NCBI GenBank assembly: GCA_036362985.1
Contig: JAYGXS010000005.1
Location: 23,657,676-23,721,675 of the forward strand
Direction of reading: 5' to 3'
Length of the DNA stretch: 64,000 nt
From: Ligula intestinalis
Lineage: Eukaryota; Platyhelminthes; Cestoda; Diphyllobothriidea; Diphyllobothriidae
Below, one piece after another: positions 11,992 to 22,689 of this stretch (its first letter is position 1; every line of letters begins with the position of its first letter). The notes beneath the pieces are model-generated. The model searched no databases. It was given only the letters and a program-made list of their open reading frames with translations, and had not been told where the DNA came from. The position numbers and the translations under genes are program-made.

Positions 11992-12234
11992 GGGTAGGTT
12001 GTAAGGGCGGCTGTGCTCTTGTCACCGTCGAATTACGCCCTTTGAAGTCCCCGAGGAAGAAGACAATCAGGAGAGCGTAGCTTTGTAATCCACCCGGATG
12101 AGAGTTTATTGTGTACAAAACCCGAAGTTTCTTTGTCAGTTTGCTGATGTCCAGCGTTGATGTGTGGCCGGAGGCGAAGCCTGAACCTGCGATGGACTAG
12201 CGGTGTCCTTGCCGTCCGTGTGCAAATTACTGTC

Positions 12235-12602
12235 TAGAAAGCGTTAAGACGCTCTATGGGACCAGTATTGTATTTGCCCGACGTTTTGGGACTCTCACTC
12301 GAGGCCATTGTCAAGGCATAAAAACGTACAGCTTGCTGCGTGATTAAGTCAACTCTGCCGTGGGTGACCTTGAGCTCCCATTGTTCGCTCCACCGCGAGT
12401 GACCTTGAGCCTTGACATTTCTCGTGCAATGCGAAATAGGCATCTGGGTGATCGATATGCCTATTGGTAGAGTCCGCGTGCGAGTGCCATGCCTCCTGCA
12501 AGAGGCGTGAGATTCGGTCGTCTGACTGACCCAGTATTCGCACGTGTTTGAAATCGAAGCCGTGCCGTGGCATGGATGCGTGAGCGGCTACCAAAAGAAG
12601 CT
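12235..12602 (-). mobile_element. Penelope-like element fragment inside LTR A
   Basis: On the minus strand the 98-codon frame 12645-12349 contains ASMPRHGFDFKHVRILGQSD and EAWHSHADSTNRHIDHPDAY, the C-terminal part of a PLE GIY-YIG domain. A decayed tail follows with GTCCCAAAACGTCGGGC-like sequence, recalling the ribozyme-bearing tail at 27.6 kb. The LTR continues on both sides, so the PLE inserted after the LTR. Confidence 0.78.
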
Positions 12603-12879
12603 GAGACGTGACAGTGGTGTATAAGTAATTGTCAAACGCGTACACTTGTGGCCCGCTTGGGCGCGTTGAGATAAGGTCACCTGCCGTGACGAACCTTAGT
12701 GGCCCTTGAAAAACTGCGACTAGTTGGGCACGCGTGTGGGCTCGCGAGCGTCTTTGTCTCCGGTCCAGAGTTTAAGGTCATCGCGAAGGCATAAAGACAT
12801 TGCGGCAGTCCGCATTGACAAAGGAATCATTGTGGCCGTCGGTGGTTCCCAAGCAGCACGCCTTCACGTTGGTGGAACC

Positions 12880-12955
12880 GACTGTACCCATCTCCGGATG
12901 GATCCATCTCCAGATGGACTCATATCCGGACGGACCTATCTCCGGATGGACTACA
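12880..12955 (+). repeat. Short tandem repeat in LINE 2 5' UTR
   Basis: There are about four imperfect copies of CATCTCCGGATGGAC spaced 15-17 bp apart. They may be promoter-like repeats of the LINE, since 5' tandem motifs are common in such elements; this is inference. Confidence 0.6.
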
Positions 12956-13041
12956 GCAAAGAGCTGCACTTCCCTTACCCCCCTCCCCCTACCGAAATTT
13001 GCTAGCATACATGTTTCTATCTCTATATCGTTTTTTCGAGG

Positions 13042-16000
13042 ATGGATCTTCCTCATCCGGTGAGGTTGATCCGAACCCTTCTTCTTATTGCCGGCGTCGA
13101 ACCCAATCCGGGACCTGCTCAAGGATCCATCAGATGGTTCTGTTCCACCTGCGCCAAGCAGATCTTCCCAAACCAAGTCTGTGTCCTGTGTGTGCCTTGC
13201 AGTAACTGGCAACACTTCCGCGCAAGAGGCACTAATTGCTTGGATCTCATTTCCATCCACCAATACAGCGGCTCATTGTACAGGTGCATAACCTGTTGTC
13301 ATCCACGAAATGGGCCTGCTCACACTCCTGTACCCTCACTGCCACCACCACCTATGCCGCGGTCCGCCACGACTCAGGCTGCCTCACAACAACCCTCAGT
13401 ACCGCCGCCACTTATGTCGCTGACCGTCCCAGACGCCTCACCACTTTCTGACCTCAAAATACTGCAGCTGAACTGTAATGGCCTTTCTGGGAAAACAGAT
13501 GAGATCATTAAACTCCCCCATGATCATGACATCAAAATAGCGGCTCTCCAGGAGTCAACGCTGTCAGCGAAGTCGAAGGTTCCACGTTTCCCGGCCTTTG
13601 CCGTCATTCGAAGAGACAGAGCTCGAAACGCCGGTGGTGGACTGGTCGCCTTTGTTCACCAAAGTATAAAATACCAGGAGCTGATCTCTGCAGCAACATC
13701 CGCGGACTCGCCGCTAGAAGAGCTCAATGTACAAGTTACCATTGGACTGTCCAGTCTGACTGTCCATAACGTATACATTCCTCCACAAAGCAGTTGTGAT
13801 GCCAACTTCAGACCATCAATAGTCCACATGCTAACGGGTGATTCGCAACTCATCTTAGGCGACTTCAATGCCCGCAATGACTTATGGTTCTCTAACCTTT
13901 CCTGTACTAGAGGTGCTTCACTAGCTGAGGAGATCAACAACACCTACTTTGGGGTCCTCAGCACGGATGGAACGTCCACGAGACTCCCTCATTCAGGTAC
14001 TTGTGCTACCCCTGACATTTCTATCGTCAGCTGCGACCTATTACTATCTTCCTCATGGGACTGTCTATGCAAACTGAGCTCTGACCATCTCCCGATAGCT
14101 ATCACAATCAGCACACATGCTTCTCTGATTCGTAACGCTCGCAAGTGCTTTATGCATCTACGTAAAGCCAACTGGCCCGGTTTTCTTAGTGAAACTGAGA
14201 ATCTCTTTGACCAGGCCCCTTTCCCTCCAGATGTCCGCCAGGGTGTATCGATTTCAATCACATCATGCATACCGCCTCTAAGCACAACATTCCTGCGGGC
14301 AAGCTCTTTGATCCCAGCTCAGAATACCCTACCGATGCGGCCACCTTATCAAGAGAACGTGACTTCACCCGAGCTCAAAACCCCCAACACCCGTCGTTAC
14401 CGACCATGACCTTAGAGATCTCCCGACTGGTCGATGAACACAAGAGGACCCTTTGGCAAGAAAAGCTAGCCATTTTTTCCAGCCGCATTAACACCAGCAA
14501 GCTATGGCAAACAATCAAATCCATCGGTAGAGGGGCGCCTGCTCCTCCCAACCAGGTTATAAAATTCAATGGTATACCGAAGAAAACCGACAGAGACTGC
14601 CAACCAATTCAATGTGCAATTCACCACGGTTGCAGTCCGTAAATCCTCGAAGAATTCGAGGATCGTCAAACACAGGTCTTGCAAACCTTTATTGGTGCCG
14701 CCCCAGTTCTCAGCTCACGATACCACAACCGCGATTAAACGTGCATAGAACTCTAAGGCGTTTGGACCGGACGACATTACGATGGTACACCTAAAACAAC
14801 TAGGTCCCAGAGGTGTCGAATTCTTTACCATGTTGTTTAATCTATCTCTAGCCACGTGCCATATACCAGCTATCTGGAAAATAGCTCATATCCTCCCCAG
14901 CCACAAAGCCGGTAATACTCCGCTGTCTCTGACAGTTACCGCCCGATCTCGCTTCTTAGCCTGGCCGTGAAAATACTTGAGCGTCTTATTCTCCCCTCGC
15001 TCAATAGACATGCCAACCTTCAAGAGCACCAACACGATTTCAGAGCTTTCCACTCGACGTCATCAGCCCTATAACGTGTCACGGACCGAATTGCATGTAG
15101 CTTCAACAAAGAACCTGCGGACAGAACAGTAATGGTCGCCCTAAACCTTACTAAAGCTTTTGACTCGGTTAACATTAACGCCTTGATAAAATTTCTCATT
15201 GATTCGTCTCCACCGAACGAGCTCTGCAGATGACTGAACTGCTATCTTCGTGGCAGACAAACGTAAGTCGAATTTTCTGGCACACTATCCAAAGCCCGCA
15301 ACTCTAGGACAGGAGTTCCTCAAGGCTCTGTCATTTCACCAACGCTATTCAACATCTACATGGCTGACCTCCCGAATCCCCCCTGAAGTCGAAATGGTGT
15401 CTTACGCTGATGACATCACCCTGCTGTCCTCACCATAACTATCGCATGTCTGCCGATGCCTTAAATAACTATATCCCCAGTTTAGTCTGGCACCTAGACG
15501 ATAAGCAACTGAAGTTATCCGCACCCAAGTCCTCAGCAACTCTGTTTACTCCGGACCCCAACGAATACAAGACCCATCCTCCAATTAAGGTGGAGGGCAA
15601 CAACATTGCGTTATGCCAGTATCCTAAACTCCTGAGCCTCACTCTCCACCTGACGCTGGCTCTACACCGCCATGCTGACATCCAAGCCAGCAAAGCCAAA
15701 GGCAAGCTCAACAACCTAAAAGCATTGACAGGTTCTTCTTGGGGCCAGGTCACTGAGATGCTAGTCACGACATACCGGACAACAGGCACCGCAACGACTG
15801 AGCATGCATCAGCTATCTTTGCCCCACTGTTTAGCGACACCAGCTGGGCGAAAGTCCAACGCGTTGAGAACGCTGCTCTCCGCATCGCCACGGGCTGTGT
15901 TAAAATGACCAATGTAGATCACCTCTATGAGGAAACTCAAGTTCTGCCTCTGAAAGTGCACTCCATCATGCAGGCAAAAATCTACATTGCTCAGTCCCAT

Positions 16001-16489
16001 AACCCAGAAAATCCGGGTAATCGTCTCTTAACGCGCCCTCCACCTGCTAGACGCATGAAGCCATCTACCATAGACGCGTACCGCCCGCATGCTTCGGTGT
16101 ACCCTACTAATCTACCGATACCGGACCTCGTTAAGCGTATCCACACCGAAACTGTCGAGCAAGCCATTAGCAGCTATAATCCCAACAGAGTCCTCAACGC
16201 TCTTCCGCCTGTCTCCGACGTTATGGCCAGAGAAAGTAGGGCCAACGTGTACAGAAACGCCAGAACCAGGCTATCCCAGCTGCGTTCCGGCTTCTTCATA
16301 CTGCTGAATTCATTCAAATGCCGTCTCACCTCGTGCTTCCACAACGTCACAGACAATTTTCCTGACTGCCTTCTGCCTTTACACACAACATGCCACCTCT
16401 TCGACTGCTCGGCCAACCCTACGGACCTCACGCCTGAGGACCTATGGCTTCGCCCAGACAAAGTCGCTGAATTCCTACATCTTTTCTGA
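13042..16489 (+). pseudogene. LINE family 2 ORF (2A-like, zinc finger, endonuclease, RT), frameshifted
   Basis: The first 455-codon frame (13042-14409) carries LLLIAGVEPNPGP (2A-like, cleavage point at residues 24/25), a C-x2-C zinc finger, LKILQLNCNGL, LQEST, LGDFNARNDLW and SSDHLPIAI of the endonuclease. A frameshift near 14230-14265 moves the reading to 14265-14642. RT pieces follow in several frames (14782-14970, 15250-15438), including MVSYADDITLL at about 15392-15424. The last frame, 15410-16489 (359 codons), has the RT thumb-like region and a C-terminal Cys/His cluster. Several stops and shifts make it inactive. No RNase H is seen. Confidence 0.87.
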
Positions 16490-16660
16490 AAATTTAATAC
16501 CTTTTCTTTATTCTTTATTCCTTCATCTCTATCCCTTCATCTTTCTTAAAAATTTAATACCATGTGTTGCTGGCAAACTAGGTTAGGGGAGTGAGCTAGT
16601 ACAAAACAACAACGCCTCAGGAAGGCTGACATTCAGTTAGGCTACACTCCTAACAGGGTA

Positions 16661-16740
16661 TACCTAGCTGACGACGGCTAATGAGCCAGGAAGGCCAGTC
16701 CAGTCTTCCTCGTCTTTGCCTAGGCTACTCGCGGCTGTGC
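16661..16740 (+). repeat. Interspersed repeat S (SINE-like body), copy 1
   Basis: It contains GACGGCTAATGAGCCAG followed by a decayed copy of the sequence also found at 32625-32712 (inverted) and 33430-33505. It abuts the LTR target duplication. Confidence 0.6.
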
Positions 16741-17044
16741 GGCCAATGGCGGATCTCGAGAATGAACTCAAAGGTAGTGCGGGACATGTGAGTTCCGTTA
16801 GCGATCGGTGAACGTTCATCAACGAGCCTGTTGTCTCTCGAACAGCCTTGTGCATCATGGACAGATTGAACTAGCTAGAATATATTATTCTCGGTATCCA
16901 GTAGCCTGTTCCACAGGTACTCTAAATTTCCGAAGGCCGCAAGTTCTAACGGTATCAGTATAACCACCCTACCGAAGGCTCAAACTGATGGCGAATTCGC
17001 TTCAAGAGCCTGTGAGACATCCTGCCAGTGAGCAGATTGCACCA

Positions 17045-17565
17045 GGTTTAGAGAGAGAGAGAAGAATGCTTTATTTAGAAGGTAATATTCTAAATTTTCA
17101 GCGAAAAATGGGTCCATTCGCGGATAAGGTAAGTAAGGGCTTATGGTAAAATGTCATAAAATACTCAAAATTAAAGGTTTGCACGATATCCACGTCTACT
17201 ATAGAGACAGGTCAGATTTCAACTTCTGAATTTCCGCTTCTTCACACGTGAGGTAGCGTGAGGAAGCCTCGACGCATGGGACGGGAAGACTTCGCATTCA
17301 TTAGTTCAGAGTGGAGAGGGTGGATGACCTCATAAAGAATATGATCGGCAATTTGCTTGACCGTTTTAAAGTGGCGTTGTACTATAAGGTCAGCTAAAAA
17401 AACATAGGAAACACTGGCAGCTGAAAAGAGTATTCGGAGGCTACGTTTCAAATTGACTAGGTCTTTTTTTAAGTTAGGCTGGAAAAATAACTGGAGAGCA
17501 GTAAAGAATGAGGGGGAGAATACAGGCATCTACAAAATGCCAGATTAGGGCTTGCGATGCGTGAT
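17045..17565 (+). repeat. Interspersed repeat C, copy 1
   Basis: About 520 bp beginning at ATGCTTTATT and ending near GATATGAACGCA. It is homologous in direct orientation to 18430-18995 and 34600-34985. It shows no coding capacity and no recognised family. Copies 1 and 2 flank the pair of PLE ends. Confidence 0.75.
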
Positions 17566-17567
17566 AT

Positions 17568-17822
17568 GAACGCAGGCGACTCGATCGCTGGGACAATACT
17601 TTTATTCGCCTGACGTTTCGAGATCCATCGTGGAATTATCATCGGAGACGTTATCAAGAACCGGTAGCAGAAAAGGGCAATACATGCACAGGAGTTTGCA
17701 GTATACATAGGGTATTGTCATTACTGCAAACATGCAGCGAAAATTAACGTTAGTTGCCTTCTTGCTCGTAGATAGTTTGTTGGACGGCAGGCGGGCTCTG
17801 ACCTATTGACCTGTTGGATTGG
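17568..17822 (-). mobile_element. Penelope-like element 3' tail (minus)
   Basis: It starts with the shared gactcgatcgctgggaca motif and GCCTGACGTTTCG, and matches the 3' tail of the PLE at 27599-27830. It includes a decayed hammerhead-like core. It meets a second PLE tail of opposite strand at about 17823. Confidence 0.78.
17607..17652 (-). ncRNA. Hammerhead-ribozyme-like core, one core base changed
   Basis: Minus strand: CCGATGA (consensus CTGATGA), a short stem-loop, then CGAAACGTC. The C-for-T change in the invariant core should harm catalysis. Compare the intact copy at 27625-27676. Confidence 0.55.
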
Positions 17823-17824
17823 GA

Positions 17825-18260
17825 TTGATTCGTGGTTCGCGGGCCCCTAATCCATCAACAAGTGCAACGATTTGCCCCATCAATATTTGCTGCTGAGACT
17901 CAATTTTGCCACAGCAAGTCGCCACTTAAGGGAACGGACAGTTAATCGCATCATCCTATACCAGCACCGGAGTGCCTGATGAGCGTGCAATCATCATGCC
18001 CGAGCCCACCACGTGTGATGAAAGGTCAGCGGGTCAGAGCTCACATGCCGTCCAAGGAGGCGATTACGGTCAATTTTCGTCGTATGTTTGCAGTAATTAC
18101 TGTATCCTATAAGTATTGCAATATCCTGTGCATGTGCTACTCTGCCTGCTATTGGTCTCTGACTATGTCTTTGATGACGAATCTGCGACGGATAAGGAAA
18201 CTCGAGGCGAATCAAAGTATGATCCCAGCGATCGAGTCGTCTTCCTCTCAACTACAAATT
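17825..18260 (+). mobile_element. Penelope-like element 3' part (plus)
   Basis: On the plus strand this matches the minus-strand PLE at 27599-28015: the gcgggcccctaatccatcaa region, the tcatcatgcccgagc region and the tail ending gatcgagtc. The reading frame is broken. It lies immediately next to the minus-strand tail, so the two PLE ends diverge from one point. Confidence 0.78.
18165..18210 (+). ncRNA. Hammerhead-ribozyme-like core, decayed
   Basis: TTGATGA, the stem-loop GAATCTGCGACGGATA, then GGAAACTC. The cleavage triplet region has lost a base compared with GAAACGTC at 27.6 kb. It is probably inactive. Confidence 0.5.
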
Positions 18261-18429
18261 CCTTTCTTAAAAACACGGCGCGAGCAGGTTAGCCATAAGT
18301 GCACTAGAATTCCGGAAAGCGCAACATCTTCAGTCCAGTTCTCTGACAGGAGGTATTCCAGCACCATAAACACCACGACATTCACCTCCCTGTTCCTTTG
18401 GCGGAAAAAAAGTATCGCAGGTCCCTTAA

Positions 18430-18995
18430 ATAAAAGAGCGAGCGAGGAAATGCTTTATTGTGAAGGTAATTTCCAATTTTTCAGCAAAAAATGGTCGCAT
18501 TCACGGAGATCAAGGTATTGTAAGGGGTCATGGTAAAAAGTCATAGAATACGCAAAGTTAAAGGTTTACGCGATATCCACATCCGTTATGGAGGCAGATC
18601 GGCTTTCATTTCTCAAGTTCCGTCTCTTCACGCGTGAGGTAGCGTGTTAGGAGTGGGATTACGGAGTGCTAATATACCGATATATGCCAAGACATATGAC
18701 GGAAGCTTCGGTGCAATGTATGGGAGCACTTCGCACTCATTACTTCAGAGTGAAGAGGGTGAGGAACCTCATTAAGAATACGATCGGCACATTACTTGAC
18801 AATGTTAAAATGGCGCTATAAAACATAGGAAACACCGGCAAGTGAAATGAGCATTCGTAGGATAAGTTTAAGCATGAGCAGGTTTTTTAAGTAAAGCTAG
18901 AAAAATAACTGGAAAGCAGTAAAGAATGAGGGGAAGAATGCAAGCATCTATAAATCGTCATATTAGGGCTTGCGGTGTGCGATATGAACGCAGTC
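18430..18995 (+). repeat. Interspersed repeat C, copy 2
   Basis: Direct-orientation homologue of 17045-17565, with the same end (TATTAGGGCTTGCGGTG). It is diverged by scattered substitutions and indels. Confidence 0.75.
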
Positions 18996-19861
18996 AGCGG
19001 ATATAATATAAAAGCTTACGAATTTTCATAAAAAGGCCTTCTTTGTGAAGAGCAACTGTAAGGTTGGATGCCAGAATATCACCAAGTTACCGGAAAGAGG
19101 ATACCTCGTTGGACAGAATGTCAATAGTTTCAGGACTGAGAGAGGGGGTCGCAGTCGAAAAGTACATTGGACTGACTTCCGCTCGTTAACTAGAAGGCCA
19201 TTTACTGACGATCATGTTGAGACGTAGTCCAGGCTATCCTTCAGTACTTGGAGATGTGTCTGACATTTGAGAGGATGGCCAACAACCAAATTATCAGCAT
19301 ATTTAACAAAAAGTATTCGTTTGGCGATCGTAGGTCGCTAGTGTAAAAGGAGAAGAGATGAGGGGGTTCACTGGGCAATCTCCATTCTAACATCTGGGGG
19401 GGGGGGCATATTTTATTCATACTGCTTTAAGCGACTGCTCGCAGCATCCATACTGATGCTGGCATGCAGAGGAGGCCTTAACAGCGGGAACCTTCCTCTT
19501 GCAGTTGCACTTTCAATCAGCATATGCGCTGCATACACACCTGCTAAACGCAGTTTTAGACTTTTCACCCTTGCAGCGCACTTTTCAGCCTCCAACTTTT
19601 GCCGACGTTCAGGGTTGTCCTTTAATCCACTTTTTTTGTTCGAATGTGGACGCTGAGCGAGAGAGCGAAAACGCGCGCGCGATTTGGATTAATTTCCGGT
19701 CGTCCGGCGGCGGCGACTCCCGCGTCTCCCACGCAGCCTCGTCTAGACTGCGTGCATGCATGCATGCCCCTGACGGCAATGGCGGCATTGGATCGCACAC
19801 CCGATTCGCGCGTTAAACAGCCAGATCTAAATCATGCGCCTGTAGCGAACACTAATTTGTA

Positions 19862-20795
19862 CAGTACGGCCCCACATTCGTGTAACAGGCTGACATATGC
19901 GAAGGATTGATATACACTCTAGCTGATTGGCATTGAGTATGGTTATAATACTGAATATCGTGTAGCCTGTTCTAAAGTCATTTCAGTCACGACAGGATGA
20001 CGCCTTTCTGACGAGCTTCGTTCTGACCGCTAACAAAACGTTTGTACTGTAAAAAAGTACCTACGTAATTAGTATGCATTTTATTATTTATTTTGACTGC
20101 ATTTTTAAATTCAACTATATTTTATGGAAAAAATACCAGAAAAAATTATTTCTTGTACTCGTTTAGTGGGAAAATAAGACCTTCTAAGTATGAGCATTTT
20201 GAAGATTGTGAGGTGCGCATTCATTATACCTAATATCCGTCGATTTATTAATGCTTCCTATACTGCATGTTTCACATCTGTTATAATATTTATGAGACCT
20301 ATGTGACTTCTTCCTCAAACAGTAGGCGGAAACGTACTTCGCCTCAATCAGAATGTACACAACGCGCAGTTTTTAAGCCATAAATTCAACTGTAGCAGTC
20401 AGTACGTTTCAAAATTATTCGGAAATTTATAATTTGTTTTTAAAACCGAAAGATACCCTTTCTTCAAGCATGAAATTTAACGAAGACGTTATTTGCTATC
20501 AAACGAGTAGAAGAAATAATCTTTTCGGGCATGTTTTCCACAAAATATATTTGAATTTATATAGGCAGTCAAAATCAATGATATAAATGCGTACTACTTA
20601 AGTACTTATTTTTTTACAGTTTTCTTAGTGGTCAGAACGAAGTTCCTTAAAAAACCGGCATCATATCGCGACTCAAATGACTTCAAAATAGGCTACACGA
20701 TAATCAGTGTTTCGACCTTACTCAATGCTGATTACCGAGAGAGTATCAATATTTCGCACATGTCGTCATAATACACGAATTCTAAGCCGTACTCT
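19862..20795. mobile_element. Fold-back (long inverted repeat) element G, copy 1
   Basis: The left arm begins TA-CAGTACGGCC at 19860-19871. The right arm ends with the reverse complement (GCCGTACT, about 20788-20795, then TA). The arms match imperfectly over several hundred bases, including a gacatatgcgaa-like motif and a ttctgaccgctaa motif. No ORF is present. It looks like a non-autonomous DNA element with TA target sites. Relatives are at 44108 (one end only), 47943-48878 and about 55240. Confidence 0.75.
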
Positions 20796-21114
20796 TAGCA
20801 CACGGGGCTGTAATCAAAGAACGAAGGAACGAATGAGGACTCGGTGTGGCGAACAAAGGCCGTGGGGAGTGGAGAACAGAGGTAATAAATATCGCGGTAT
20901 GTCAACGAATAGGAAGGCAGCCAACAAGGTCATATAGTCAGAACACGGGACAAAGCATTTGGGCACAGTGTAAGACAACTAGTGAATGACTAAGCAGGCT
21001 AAAGGACACGTGCTTCAGCCAAGTTGGTCAAGTCCTAACACTCAGTTTGTAGCAAATAAAGTCTCAACATGACATTAAATAGCTGAATGTCACACTTGTG
21101 ATTAAGCCCACGGT

Positions 21115-21240
21115 TTCCGGTGGAGGCCTCTTAACTCAGTTGGCCAGAGAGTAGACTGTAGTAAAGGCTTCCTCTTGCTCCCTAGGTTCGGATCCCCTTA
21201 ATGCCGCCGAGGTTTTCAAGGTTGGGTCAAATAATTGCTG
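21115..21240 (+). repeat. tRNA-derived SINE remnant
   Basis: It contains an A-box-like TTAACTCAGTTGGCCAGAG and a B-box-like GGTTCGGATCCC 60-70 bp apart, then a GGTTGGGTCAAAT tail also seen near 26970. The anticodon arm does not fold, so it is not a functional tRNA. Confidence 0.55.
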
Positions 21241-21327
21241 GACTTTTGCCCTACAAATCTTTCAACGGTTTTCCGTGATAAGAATAACGACAGACTCAGG
21301 ACTAAGAAGAATAAGAAGCAGCAGAAG

Positions 21328-21430
21328 GAGATGCGATCGCTGGCACAAGGTTTTCATTCGCCTAATGTTTCGACATCCGTAACGGATTCCTCATCGTAGA
21401 TACTAGCAGGCAAACAATAGCAGAAACCGG
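21328..21430 (-). mobile_element. Penelope-like element 3' tail fragment
   Basis: It carries gatgcgatcgctggcacaag and a TTCGCCTAATGTTTCGACAT block, the shared PLE tail. On the minus strand, CGATGAGGAATCCGTTACGG then GAAAC is a decayed hammerhead-like fold. It ends about 130 bp upstream of exon 1 of the ligase gene. Confidence 0.65.
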
Positions 21431-21484
21431 TTTCTGAGTCTCAGGAATACCCCCGCACCCATTTTCCTCCCCCAAATTGTCTGA

Positions 21485-21778
<294 letters not shown>

Positions 21779-21984
21779 TGAGCGAGCGAGCAAGCAAGCA
21801 GGCTGGCATTTTGTTTTTCAAGTCAAGTTTTGCCAGACTTTTTAGTGCTTCCCAGTGCATATCTCCCATCAGGCAAGTGACCTGAGAGCTCAGTCAGTAC
21901 CGCCGCGAATACCGTGCGCGAACGGAGGTCATAGAAGTTGAGTAAAATGGAAGTTTGAGGAAGCAGCGCCGATTGTTGGTTGGC

Positions 21985-22217
21985 TGGCTAGTAGCCCTTG
22001 TCGGATCAGGAGCCCCGCCGGGTGGGCCTCAATCCCGGCGGCGAGGAGGAGGAGGAGGAGGAGTCGGAGCAGCATGGTCGGGAGGGGCTGCTCCGTCATC
22101 AAAAACGCAGATGGAGAAGAGGGGAGATAGATCCACCATAGGGAGATTTGTGTAGCAGACCTTGGCCGCCGTGAGGGCGGGTGGGAACGTGACGAAGACG
22201 CGTCTGCTGTGGTTCCC
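21985..22217 (-). mobile_element. Internally deleted LINE family 1 derivative
   Basis: About 190 bp matches the LINE 1 5' end (5' UTR and ORF start, including the LLLAAGIEA coding part) and is joined directly to about 40 bp of the LINE 3' end (ggatcaggagccccgccgg and tagccc). The whole protein-coding middle is missing. Its 5' limit coincides with that of the full-length LINE at 6554. It is probably mobilised in trans by the full LINE, though a post-insertion deletion is possible. Confidence 0.72.
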
Positions 22218-22269
22218 CGTTTATTGGTGGAGAGCCTTTGTAAAAGAGAATGAATTGAGGAAGCAATTG

Positions 22270-22680
22270 GCTGGTTCTGAGGACAGAGGTGTCTTCTGTC
22301 GTCGTACTCGTCTCAGCAACAGAGTCTCGTGACACTAGCGGCAGAGTCTCGTCTAGGGCTACAGAGTCCCGTGTCCCCAGCAACAGCAGAGTGCCGCCTC
22401 CTGTCCGTGGCATTGTATTTAAGGACAAACGGCCTTTATTCCCTATTGGCCGCAATGCAGGCAGCCATCGTGCGGCGACCTCAGTGTGACACTTGGCGTG
22501 CTCGCGCGCTTTGCCTCTGGCCAGGCGTGACCTCAGCATGACAGCCGGCAGCGGTCTCGCGTGCGCTTAACTCCTTTACCTCCTCGCGTGGTGCCCGCCC
22601 TTGAAGGCCGCGCGTAACCTGTTCATTTATGCAATGGCGCTATCGCGTGTTCTCTCTTTGTCACCCGGACTCGAGGACGG
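22270..22680 (-). mobile_element. LTR family D, diverged copy
   Basis: It is similar in the same orientation to 43130-43480: the cagagtc/agcggcag repeats, gtatttaaggacaaacggcc, gcaggcagccatcgtg and the GC-rich block after it. The ends are not recognisable and no target duplication was found. Confidence 0.6.
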
Positions 22681-22689
22681 CACGAATGT

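Larger units (their letters stand above)
12864..16611 (+). mobile_element. LINE family 2, full-length-like but decayed, inserted in LTR A
   Basis: It lies between short direct repeats ACGCCT (12858-12863 and 16612-16617) within a split LTR. The 5' UTR holds tandem copies of a 14-bp motif. A 2A/zinc-finger/endonuclease/RT coding region follows (13042-16489), then a 3' UTR with repeated AAAATTTAATACC and an A/C-rich end (acaaaacaac). Its architecture matches LINE family 1 but the sequence differs strongly, so it is a separate family of the same clade. Confidence 0.85.
11997..16655 (-). mobile_element. Solo LTR, family A, split by two younger insertions
   Basis: LTR sequence is present at 11997-12234, 12603-12863 and 16618-16655. 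The 5-bp duplication GGGTA occurs at 11992-11996 and 16656-16660. Removing the PLE piece (12235-12602) and LINE family 2 (12864-16611) leaves one LTR ending CTACACTCCTAACA. Orientation is inferred as minus: on that strand it begins TGTTAGGA and carries ACAATAAACCC, a polyadenylation signal. Other copies are at 24324, 25561, 56073 and 58739. Confidence 0.88.
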
